A stretch of DNA of 8,949 nt. Origin: Alphaproteobacteria bacterium. GTDB taxonomy: Bacteria > Pseudomonadota > Alphaproteobacteria > Paracaedibacterales > CAIULA01. Below, in pieces: positions 1 through 5,530 of this stretch. The notes beneath the pieces were generated by a model, which did not search any database, was not told the DNA's origin, and saw nothing but the letters and a program-made list of their open reading frames with translations. Numbering within the stretch: the first letter of the stretch is position 1; the number at the start of each line of letters is the position of its first letter. The position numbers and the translations under genes were made by a program. Location: the NCBI GenBank assembly GCA_019751935.1, contig JAIEMR010000151.1, positions 1-8,949 of the forward strand. The letters run 5' to 3'.

Positions 1-340
1 CATTCAATTTCTTTGTTGCTTCACAAGCAGCTTTCATGTCAACGCCATGGTGACGGTGCCGGTGATGTTTTCCGCCTTTTTTCGCAGCAGCAGGAGCAAC
101 AGCTTTTGCGTCTTTAGAAGCATCAGCAGCTTTTGGATCCACATGCTTAGCGTCTTTAGAAGCGTCAGCAGCTTTAGCATCAGCAGGCTTAGCAGCATCA
201 GCAGGTTTAGCTGCATCAACGTGTTTAGCAGCTTCTGCAGTTGCTGGTGCAGCAGGAGCTGCTGGTTTTGCGTCTTCCGCAGTTGCAATCGCGGTTGTAA
301 CAAACAAGGCCAAAGCACTTGTTAATAGTGTCTTCTTCAT
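1..340 (-). CDS. Secreted Ala/Lys/Asp-rich repeat protein, 3' end off the left edge
   Basis: The frame is open from ATG at 340 to the window edge (113 codons seen, no stop). A clear ribosome binding site, AGGAAGGGAG, lies about 8-9 bases upstream. The first residues, MKKTLLTSALALFVTTAIATA, form a classical Sec signal peptide with likely cleavage after ATA (residue 21). The mature part is low-complexity, dominated by Ala, Lys, Asp and Pro. It holds KPADAAKPADAK-like units and two exact copies of KAADASKDAK (residues 56-65 and 70-79, a 14-residue step). KHVD also occurs twice. A basic His cluster HHRHRHH (residues 92-98) follows, then a less repetitive stretch with one Cys (C106). The function is unknown; a periplasmic or surface protein is inferred. 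The His cluster could bind metal, but that is a guess. Both other open frames across this stretch would give unnatural Leu- or Ser-rich peptides, which supports this one. Confidence 0.85.
   Translation of the reverse strand, partial: MKKTLLTSALALFVTTAIATAEDAKPAAPAAPATAEAAKHVDAAKPADAAKPADAKAADASKDAKHVDPKAADASKDAKAVAPAAAKKGGKHHRHRHHGVDMKAACEATKKLN
104..175 (-). repeat. Two in-frame coding repeats (KAADASKDAK)
   Basis: Positions 146-175 and 104-133 each encode KAADASKDAK, 42 bases apart. The DNA copies differ only at a few silent third positions, for example GAC/GAT and GCT/GCA. This is consistent with an internal duplication in the secreted protein that has since picked up synonymous changes. 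Confidence 0.75.
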
Positions 341-407
341 AAAGGTATCTCCCTTCCTATTTAATAAATTAACCGTCTCTTAAAAATCGACGAGATGATC
401 TACTTAG

Positions 408-439
408 ACTATACAGAAAACGTTTAACATACCGTTAAA
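408..439 (-). promoter_or_regulatory. Candidate promoter/operator for the secreted repeat protein
   Basis: On the minus strand a -10-like TATAGT lies at 413-408, which would leave a leader of about 60 bases. A 6-bp perfect inverted repeat TTTAAC-atacc-GTTAAA (423-439) covers the region where the -35 box would be. The best -35 match (TTAACG) needs a poor 19-base spacer, so the promoter call is weak. The inverted repeat could be an operator. Confidence 0.25.
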
Positions 440-479
440 ATTTTAAGGGTAATCAACGTAAATTATAAAGCAGGTGTGA

Positions 480-1025
480 CTATTTAGTCATAATCCCATA
501 TGAATTTGCCAAGAGTGGATACGATTTTGCATTGAAAAGTTGATAATGCCACCATTCATTTTGATAAAAATCCCATCCAGCTGACATCATAATGCCTAAC
601 AAAAGATAACGGTTTGCATTGGCTTGTTTGGTAAGAGTTGCTCCATGATGAGAATCTTCTGTGAAATCATCAAAGGGAGTTCCCATATCTAGCTCAGCGC
701 CACCACTATTAATTAATGTTAGATCAATTGCAACGCCACGTGTGTGATTTGATCCAGAGGTAGGAGGTGCTACATACATTGGATTTGGACAAATTTCCCA
801 CAATTTTTCCTGAGCTGCCTGCGGCCTATAAGCATCAAATACTTTAAAACGCAATCCTTGTTGCGCTGCTAAAGCAATGGCTTTCTCAAAGCAAACCTTT
901 GCGTCATTGTGTAGAAAACATAAAGATTGATCGTAAATTTGCTGGTGGGTGAAATTATCAAGGGTGCCATATTTTAAATCAACGATGACATCATGCGATT
1001 GCTCTGTGATTTGAAAGACTGGCAT
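480..1025 (-). CDS. ddpX: D-alanyl-D-alanine dipeptidase (VanX/DdpX family)
   Basis: This is a zinc dipeptidase of peptidase family M15D, which cleaves D-Ala-D-Ala. All expected signatures are present in the 181-residue protein: DAYRP at 64-68 (the family's catalytic Arg motif), SNHTRGVAID at 92-101 (zinc ligands H94 and D101), and NEWWH at 156-160 (catalytic E157, zinc ligand H160). The length is close to that of VanX (about 200) and DdpX (about 190). There is no signal peptide, so it should act in the cytoplasm. A strong GAGGAG sits 8 bases before the ATG. It follows the biotin ligase gene by 77 bases on the same strand, so it is probably the last gene of that operon. No vanH, ligase or vanRS partners are visible. 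A role in recycling or using D-Ala-D-Ala is therefore more likely than glycopeptide resistance. The family assignment is firm; the physiological role is inferred. Confidence 0.93.
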   Translation of the reverse strand: MPVFQITEQSHDVIVDLKYGTLDNFTHQQIYDQSLCFLHNDAKVCFEKAIALAAQQGLRFKVFDAYRPQAAQEKLWEICPNPMYVAPPTSGSNHTRGVAIDLTLINSGGAELDMGTPFDDFTEDSHHGATLTKQANANRYLLLGIMMSAGWDFYQNEWWHYQLFNAKSYPLLANSYGIMTK

Positions 1026-1102
1026 TTTTCATTCTCCTCAAGTCGCGACACGTTATTGTCTTTGGTAGAATACTCGCTTTTACGTTGATTGGATATCTCT
1101 TT

Positions 1103-1783
1103 TCACCCTACCTTAGTAACACTTTGTACGTCGCCGCTTTCATTTTCTAAAAGCATGGCCCCCTCTGCAGAAATGCCTATGAAGCGTCCTTTGATTCCAT
1201 CTCTTTCAAGAATTTCACCCAGCTGATAAGCATATTTTAACCATTCTGTTTGAATGGATTCGAAACCGCTTTGAATCCAGTTTTGATAAGTGTCCCATAC
1301 ATTCTTTAAAACGGGTTTTAAAACATTTTCTACCGTTAAGGGGTTATAAAAATACTCGTTTAGATGCGTACCCGTTTCAGGATGGGAATCAATATTGATT
1401 CCCATTCCAACGACTACGTCTTGCCCTTCTATTTCGATTAGTATGCCGCTTACTTTCTTGGCATTAATCAAGACATCATTAGGCCATTTCAAAGTTAAGG
1501 GCAGGGTAGGCAAAAGGGAATGAAGCGCTTTTTGTATGCCAACTGCAATCACAAAGGCTAGCTGACTATAGCTTGCTATGGGCTTGCTATGGGGCTTTAA
1601 AATCAAGGAGCAATAAAGCCCACCAACTGGTGAGTTCCAAGATTTTCCCAGTCTTCCAGACCCAGATAACTGCTGGTCGGCAAGGATCACTGTCCCCTCG
1701 TCAGCATCACCTTCTAAAAGGTAATGCTTGGCTACAGTTTGGGTGCTATCAACTTCGGAATAATGATGAATGCTTAACTTCAA
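1103..1783 (-). CDS. birA: Biotin--[acetyl-CoA-carboxylase] ligase, catalytic form without HTH
   Basis: The enzyme activates biotin to biotinyl-AMP and transfers it to the lysine of the biotin carboxyl carrier protein. In the 226-residue product, DST (12-14) opens the fold. The biotin/AMP loop is QQLSGSGRLGKSW (37-49), KWPNDV is at 99-104, SGILIE at 112-117, and VGMGIN at 125-130. A small C-terminal domain closes with a GRFIGISAEGAMLL-like strand pair. It lacks the N-terminal DNA-binding domain of E. coli BirA, so it should be an enzyme only, not a repressor. The start is TTG at 1783-1781. No ATG or GTG precedes the essential DST segment, and a GAGA lies just upstream. The gene begins 11 bases after the protease stop, which suggests translational coupling. 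The loop reads GSGRLG where E. coli has GRGRRG: the Arg equivalent to R118 is kept (R44), but the position of R116 is Ser. Confidence 0.95.
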   Translation of the reverse strand: MKLSIHHYSEVDSTQTVAKHYLLEGDADEGTVILADQQLSGSGRLGKSWNSPVGGLYCSLILKPHSKPIASYSQLAFVIAVGIQKALHSLLPTLPLTLKWPNDVLINAKKVSGILIEIEGQDVVVGMGINIDSHPETGTHLNEYFYNPLTVENVLKPVLKNVWDTYQNWIQSGFESIQTEWLKYAYQLGEILERDGIKGRFIGISAEGAMLLENESGDVQSVTKVG

Positions 1784-1794
1784 AGATGTCTCTA

Positions 1795-2661
1795 TCAGTG
1801 TACTAAAAATGGATAACTAAAGAATAAGAAATGAATTATATTCAAGCCGAAATGAGTTATGATCGAGGCCTCAATTCTTCCCGTTTTCATATAAGCAGCT
1901 CCGTAGAAAAGACCTGCAATTGCTGAAAGCCCTATAAAAGCAGGTCCTCCTGCTAAATGACGAAAACCAAAGAGAAGGGATGCAATAACCAGCGCTAAGA
2001 ACTTTGGAAATTGATATCTTGTGCAAAAGCTGGTGAGGTATTTTTGAATGTATCCTCTAAAGAAGGCTTCTTCGGCAATGCAGACTAAAATTAAATTATT
2101 AAGGGCGAACACGTAAGTTTGAGGTGGAAATTTCATATCAAACTTTACATATCCAATATAAGTCGCTGCTGCCATAAGGGCAAACACGCATAAAACCAGC
2201 CAAAAAGAAGCTGTTTGAAAGATTGGCGCCCAATCTTTGCCAGACCGCGCTAATGGGATGAGGGTGGTTAATAAAAGAAAACCAATGATTCCCCCTTCTA
2301 AATTCAAATACATCGTAAAGGGAGCGCATGCACTACATACCTGAGTGCCATCAAAGACCTTAAAATTATCAAACCCAGGAATTTTATGAAAGAACAAGCC
2401 GAAAGCCAGGGCGAAAAACCCCAAATGAGCTAAGAATCGTAAAGATTTATGAGATGTGTATCTAAGAGCGAGAACGAAAGCTGTCAGAATTGGTAAAACC
2501 AAAAAACATTCATGTTTGAGATTTCCAAACCAATAACCAGCCCCAAGAGCAGCAACAAAAAAAACAATGGCAGTTTTTTTTGAAATCCAGCATAGCAATA
2601 AGGATAAGCCGAGTAGGATGTAGGGAAGATAAAAATCAAAGAGGTGAAGATCGGCTAACAT
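1795..2661 (-). CDS. CPBP (CAAX/Abi) family intramembrane metalloprotease
   Basis: This is a multi-pass inner-membrane protein with the three motifs of the CPBP/Rce1-like glutamic protease family. Numbered from the ATG at 2661 (288 residues), EEAFFRG is at 197-203, FGFRH at 231-235, and HFGLN at 270-274. About eight hydrophobic segments are visible, with the catalytic motifs in the C-terminal third, as is usual. The frame also opens at an upstream TTG (2670), but the ATG at 2661 is preferred because AAAGAG lies about 10 bases before it and almost touches the TTG. Family members process prenylated proteins in eukaryotes and peptides or membrane proteins in bacteria; the substrate here is unknown. 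It appears to be the first gene of an operon with birA and the dipeptidase. No function links these three obviously. Confidence 0.88.
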   Translation of the reverse strand: MLADLHLFDFYLPYILLGLSLLLCWISKKTAIVFFVAALGAGYWFGNLKHECFLVLPILTAFVLALRYTSHKSLRFLAHLGFFALAFGLFFHKIPGFDNFKVFDGTQVCSACAPFTMYLNLEGGIIGFLLLTTLIPLARSGKDWAPIFQTASFWLVLCVFALMAAATYIGYVKFDMKFPPQTYVFALNNLILVCIAEEAFFRGYIQKYLTSFCTRYQFPKFLALVIASLLFGFRHLAGGPAFIGLSAIAGLFYGAAYMKTGRIEASIITHFGLNIIHFLFFSYPFLVH

Positions 2662-2786
2662 ACTTTTCAAACTCTTTACTATTGATTATCGATTATCCAG
2701 TAGCATGAAACAGTAGGGTTTCACAAGGGGTTCTTGAGGGATTTGTGTTGATTCAGTAATGTAGTGTGTAACTTGTGTTTAATGCA

Positions 2787-2827
2787 TCACATCACCAGAT
2801 TTTTTCCATAAGAGTTTGGTAATGTGA
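2787..2827. repeat. Imperfect inverted repeat downstream of the split secreted gene
   Basis: TCACATCACCA (2787-2797) pairs with TGGTAATGTGA (2817-2827) with one mismatch around a 19-base loop. It lies 22-62 bases after the stop at 2849 on the minus strand and upstream of the protease gene. No T-run follows the stem on the minus strand, so it is not a standard intrinsic terminator. It may be a processing hairpin or an operator. The rest of the 2671-2848 gap shows only a short GATTATC tandem (about 2683-2697). Confidence 0.45.
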
Positions 2828-2848
2828 CGGTAATAAAAGTTTCAAATT

Positions 2849-3304
2849 TTAAAGCTGACCTCGTTTCATCTGTGGTTCTTTAATTTTCAATAAATCCTCA
2901 AGCCGTATTGTTTCTTCATCACTCTCGCCAAACACTACTTTGGCAGCGCCTAAATGAGAACGCAGTGCTGCAATAGAAGATTCATCTGGAGAGGTATGTG
3001 AGTCAATTTTATTTTTTATCATAACGCCGATAAGACTCTTGATACGACGCACCTCAGGAACAACTTTTCCATCTTCTCTTGGTTTATAGAAATCTTTAGC
3101 CATATCTAAAAACGGGTAAGCCTTGTAAATAAAATGCACATCTGCCGGGTCTAGTTTCCTTATTTCTGCCTCTAGCTTGGAGGCAATAGGTCGCCTGATT
3201 CGATCTGTCTCAATAGCGGTTTTTCCGTATAAATCTTCGGATAGCTTCAAGGTATCTTCAACGTTATTATGAAAAGACGTACTTGATGGATCTTCAAGCT
3301 CCAT
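2849..3304 (-). CDS. Hypothetical protein (C-terminal part of the split gene)
   Basis: The frame from ATG 3304 gives 151 residues, hydrophilic and mostly helical in character. It holds charged stretches such as RIRRPIASKLEAEIRKLDP and VRRIKSLIGVMIKNKID, and has no signal peptide, membrane segment or Cys. No known motif is recognised. The bases before the ATG (GAAGCAAGA) contain only a weak purine-rich match, not a convincing ribosome binding site. The frame continues open 35 codons further upstream to the TAA at 3412-3410. It is therefore best read as the body of a longer exported protein that starts at 3598. It could still be translated separately by reinitiation, but a product made that way would stay in the cytoplasm. 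Confidence 0.5.
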   Translation of the reverse strand: MELEDPSSTSFHNNVEDTLKLSEDLYGKTAIETDRIRRPIASKLEAEIRKLDPADVHFIYKAYPFLDMAKDFYKPREDGKVVPEVRRIKSLIGVMIKNKIDSHTSPDESSIAALRSHLGAAKVVFGESDEETIRLEDLLKIKEPQMKRGQL

Positions 3305-3409
3305 TCTTGCTTCAAACTTGGCTAAAAACGCATCGTTTATTTGACTAGAAATTAAATCCCCATACTGTCGTTTAACTTTTCTTATAATTACATTTGCTTT
3401 GTTAAAAAA

Positions 3410-3598
3410 TTACTCCCCTAATGGCAGCGCCTCAATTTCGGCTACTGTTGGATCCACGATCACTGTTTTCTGAGTTGTTTTAGAGGCAGAAGACACCTCT
3501 GGTTCTGCAATGGCAGCAGCATATAAAGTGCTTTGATTTGTCACAAGAAGAGCGCTCATCAAAAAGCAAAGAGTATATGAGAAAGATTTTTTAGACAT
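3410..3598 (-). CDS. Signal-peptide-bearing 62-residue ORF (N-terminal part of the split gene)
   Basis: The product begins with the lysines of MSKKS, then the hydrophobic core YTLCFLMSALLV, then a small-residue c-region ending in AAAIA. This is a good Sec signal peptide with cleavage probably near residue 31. Only about 31 residues would remain after cleavage (EPEVSSASKTTQ, then VDPTVAEIEALPLGE), an unusually short mature part. A weak GGA sits about 9 bases before the ATG, and a long perfect inverted repeat lies 21 bases upstream of it. The shortness and the in-frame continuation past the TAA suggest this is the front end of a longer exported protein. A genuine small secreted peptide is the alternative. 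Confidence 0.55.
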   Translation of the reverse strand: MSKKSFSYTLCFLMSALLVTNQSTLYAAAIAEPEVSSASKTTQKTVIVDPTVAEIEALPLGE

Positions 3599-3618
3599 AT
3601 TTTATCCGTGTATAACAA

Positions 3619-3648
3619 ATTAAAGTAACAATTGATTGTTACTTTAAT
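3619..3648. promoter_or_regulatory. Perfect 13-bp inverted repeat upstream of the exported protein
   Basis: ATTAAAGTAACAA (3619-3631) and TTGTTACTTTAAT (3636-3648) are exact reverse complements around TTGA. The element ends 21 bases before the start codon at 3598 and lies about 100 bases after the mutT-like stop. On the minus strand no T-run follows it, so it is unlikely to be a simple terminator. A weak promoter (TTGCAT, 18 bases, TATTAA) would place its -10 at the edge of the repeat. That fits an operator or a 5'-leader hairpin, but the promoter is speculative. The rest of 3649-3749 is very AT-rich with no gene. Confidence 0.5.
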
Positions 3649-3749
3649 ATCTCAGGAATAGATTAAGATGCAATTAATTTTTAACTTCGTATTATTTTTT
3701 CAATTATTTTCAATATTAAATTTGATTTTAATTTTAATAATAACAGATA

Positions 3750-4163
3750 CTATTTTCTTTTCTGCAGCACTTCAATCAACGGCTTATCGGCATCCGGCAT
3801 AAGGTAATTGTTAAGGTCTGAAGGCCTAACCCATTCAAAGCTTTCTTGATTTTCTTGCAATGCAATCGTGCCGGCCCATTTCTTGCACAAAAAAACCAGC
3901 ATAACTAAATGAAATTTCTCATAATTATGGGAAACAAAAGTCAGTGGACTGAGGTCAGGGGCTGACACCTGAATACCTAATTCTTCTTTGAGCTCGCGAA
4001 TAAGCGTTTCCTCTGGTGTCTCATCAGGTTCAATCTTGCCCCCTGGGATTTCCCAAAGGCCGCCCATTTCTTTATGAAGGGGGCGTTGGACCAAAAAGAC
4101 AGAACCATCTTCTCTCTCCAATACCCCTGCTGCTACATAAACAATAGGCAGCTTAGGCTGCAT
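3750..4163 (-). CDS. Nudix hydrolase, MutT-like (8-oxo-dGTP type)
   Basis: The 137-residue protein contains a perfect Nudix box, G42-x5-E48-x7-R56-E-L-x-E60-E61-x-G63-I64. It is preceded by GGLWEIPGG, the usual lead-in of MutT-type enzymes. The box binds the metal ions that catalyse hydrolysis of nucleoside diphosphate derivatives. MutT itself removes 8-oxo-dGTP from the nucleotide pool, but many relatives have other substrates. The length and overall layout fit MutT (129 residues in E. coli). Its ATG overlaps the end of the aminotransferase gene by 11 bases (4153-4163). There is no strong ribosome binding site, so translation is probably coupled to that gene. Nudix membership is certain; the exact substrate is not. 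Confidence 0.92.
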   Translation of the reverse strand: MQPKLPIVYVAAGVLEREDGSVFLVQRPLHKEMGGLWEIPGGKIEPDETPEETLIRELKEELGIQVSAPDLSPLTFVSHNYEKFHLVMLVFLCKKWAGTIALQENQESFEWVRPSDLNNYLMPDADKPLIEVLQKRK

Positions 4164-5373
4164 TGGCCTGTGGCTTTAGATGGGAAACGGCCTCTTTAAT
4201 TCTTTTAGAGGCTTCCATCAAATTTTCCATAGAGGTTGCATAAGAAATACGGAAATAAGGTGACAGTCCAAATGCATCACCGCTAACAGCTGTAACACGC
4301 GCTGATTCTAATAAGTATTCGCAAAACTGATTGTCTGTTTCAAGAACTTGTCCACCTGGTGTGGTTTTACCCAAAACGCCTGCGCAGTTTACATACAAGT
4401 AAAAGGCTCCTTCAGGCGTGCGGCAGCTTAGGCCTTCGATTTTATTTAAGGCTTCGGCTGTTTTATTGCGGCGATCAGTAAAACTCTCCCTCCATTCAGC
4501 CAAAAAACCTTGGGGACCATTCAGGGCCATCACAGCTGCACCTTGAGCAATCGAGCAAGCATTTGATGTGCTTTGGGATTGGACCATCGTCATAGCTTTA
4601 ATAAGTTCTTTGGGTCCAGCGCCATAGCCAATTCTCCATCCTGTCATGGAGTAGGATTTAGAGACTCCGTTAACAATCAGGGTGCGCATCTTTAGGCGTG
4701 GTTCCAGCTGAACGATAGATGCGAAAGTATTGTTGTCATAGACAAGATGCTCGTAAATATCATCGCTTAGGATATAAACATGGTGATTTTCGACCAGCAC
4801 CTCTGCCAATGCTTTTAGCTCTGCCTTTGTATACATTGATCCCGTGGGATTAGATGGCGAATTTAAAATCAGCCATTTTGTGCGCGGCGTGATAGCAGCA
4901 CGCAACTGATCAGGCGTTAGCTTAAAACCATTCTTCTCTAAGCAGGCCACAGGGACACTGACTCCACCAAAAAGGTTGACCATGTCTGGATAAGATACCC
5001 AATAAGGCGCTGGAATGATAACTTCATCGCCATCATCTATTGTTGCCATCAAAGCGTTGAATAAAACCTGCTTTCCGCCAGTGGAAACCACAATCTGATT
5101 AAGGTCATATTCTAATTGATTGTCGCGCAGGAATTTTTGTTGAATGGCCTTTTTTAAGGTGGGAATTCCATCAACGGCTGTATATTTTGTCATGCCCTGT
5201 TCCATGGATTGAACGGCAGCTTGCTGAACCCACGTTGGGGTTTCAAAGTCAGGCTCACCGGCTGCAAGGTTAATAACGTCAATCCCTTCAGCCTTTAGGG
5301 CTGCTGCGCGGGCATTTAAAGCAAGAGTTGGGGATGGTTGGATTCGCTGAAGACGGCTAGCTAAAAGAGGCAT
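4153..5373 (-). CDS. Aspartate aminotransferase-type PLP enzyme (class I, subgroup 1-beta)
   Basis: The enzyme moves an amino group between amino acids and 2-oxo acids using pyridoxal phosphate. Numbered from the ATG at 5373 (406 residues), GEPDF is at 39-43, NSPSNPTG at 171-178, SDDIYE at 203-208, SKSYSMTGWRIG at 238-249 (K239 is the PLP Schiff-base lysine), and the substrate-carboxylate Arg is in YFRISYA (R375). The GEPDF start and the length match bacterial subgroup 1-beta aspartate (or aspartate/prephenate) aminotransferases. An upstream TTG at 5385 would add four residues. The ATG is preferred because family members begin with a similar short lead before the PSPTLA segment. Neither start has a clear ribosome binding site. 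The gene runs into the Nudix gene with an 11-base overlap. The exact donor range (Asp, prephenate, others) cannot be told from sequence alone. Confidence 0.92.
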   Translation of the reverse strand: MPLLASRLQRIQPSPTLALNARAAALKAEGIDVINLAAGEPDFETPTWVQQAAVQSMEQGMTKYTAVDGIPTLKKAIQQKFLRDNQLEYDLNQIVVSTGGKQVLFNALMATIDDGDEVIIPAPYWVSYPDMVNLFGGVSVPVACLEKNGFKLTPDQLRAAITPRTKWLILNSPSNPTGSMYTKAELKALAEVLVENHHVYILSDDIYEHLVYDNNTFASIVQLEPRLKMRTLIVNGVSKSYSMTGWRIGYGAGPKELIKAMTMVQSQSTSNACSIAQGAAVMALNGPQGFLAEWRESFTDRRNKTAEALNKIEGLSCRTPEGAFYLYVNCAGVLGKTTPGGQVLETDNQFCEYLLESARVTAVSGDAFGLSPYFRISYATSMENLMEASKRIKEAVSHLKPQANAA

Positions 5374-5408
5374 TACTATACACAAAATTAAAGGTTTTAT
5401 TTGTGCCT

Positions 5409-5448
5409 ACTATATCGGGTTTTTGAGAAAGTTTCTGCAGGAAAGTTT
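5409..5448. promoter_or_regulatory. Candidate aminotransferase promoter with GAAAGTTT direct repeats
   Basis: On the minus strand a -10-like TATAGT lies at 5414-5409, about 35 bases before the aminotransferase ATG. No good -35 box is seen at the right distance. Just upstream, GAAAGTTT occurs twice (5427-5434 and 5441-5448) separated by CTGCAG, a 14-base step. The pair lies in the divergent space between the aminotransferase and DUF2971 genes, where a regulator could bind. The call is tentative. Confidence 0.28.
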
Positions 5449-5530
5449 GTAAGAAAACTACTTTTAGATTTAGAGAGGGCGCTGTAAAGATAGATTTTAT
5501 AACAGGTCTATTATAGAAAAGAAGATCAGC

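Larger units (their letters stand above)
2849..3598 (-). pseudogene. Secreted protein of unknown function split by an in-frame TAA
   Basis: Two open stretches on the minus strand (3598-3410 and 3304-2849) lie in the same reading frame. The 35 codons between them (3409-3305) are also open and lack any ATG, GTG or TTG. Only the TAA at 3412-3410 interrupts a 250-codon frame. The joined product would have a signal peptide, a short linker, then a helical charged domain. The bridging segment begins FFNKANVIIRKVKRQYG and reads like ordinary helical protein. The downstream half has no good ribosome binding site before its ATG. The simplest reading is one exported protein of about 249 residues inactivated, or shortened to 62 residues, by a nonsense change. 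A sequencing error, or two real genes, cannot be excluded. I do not recognise the family. Confidence 0.6.

Noticed and set aside
47..325. Open frames on both strands giving Leu- or Ser-rich peptides across 34-325
   Set aside because: They are shadows of the repeat-coding gene at 1-340, which has a signal peptide and a strong ribosome binding site.
480..1025. Acquired vancomycin-resistance gene
   Set aside because: Only the dipeptidase is present; no ligase, dehydrogenase or two-component genes are nearby.
1042..1049. 8-bp palindrome GTCGCGAC before the dipeptidase ribosome binding site
   Set aside because: Too short and alone to support a binding-site claim.
1573..1806. Plus-strand open frame opposite birA
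   Set aside because: The opposite strand carries full biotin-ligase motifs, and this frame has no recognisable content.
2138..2329. Short minus-strand open frame inside the CPBP protease gene
   Set aside because: It is an out-of-frame overlap with a well-supported membrane protein.
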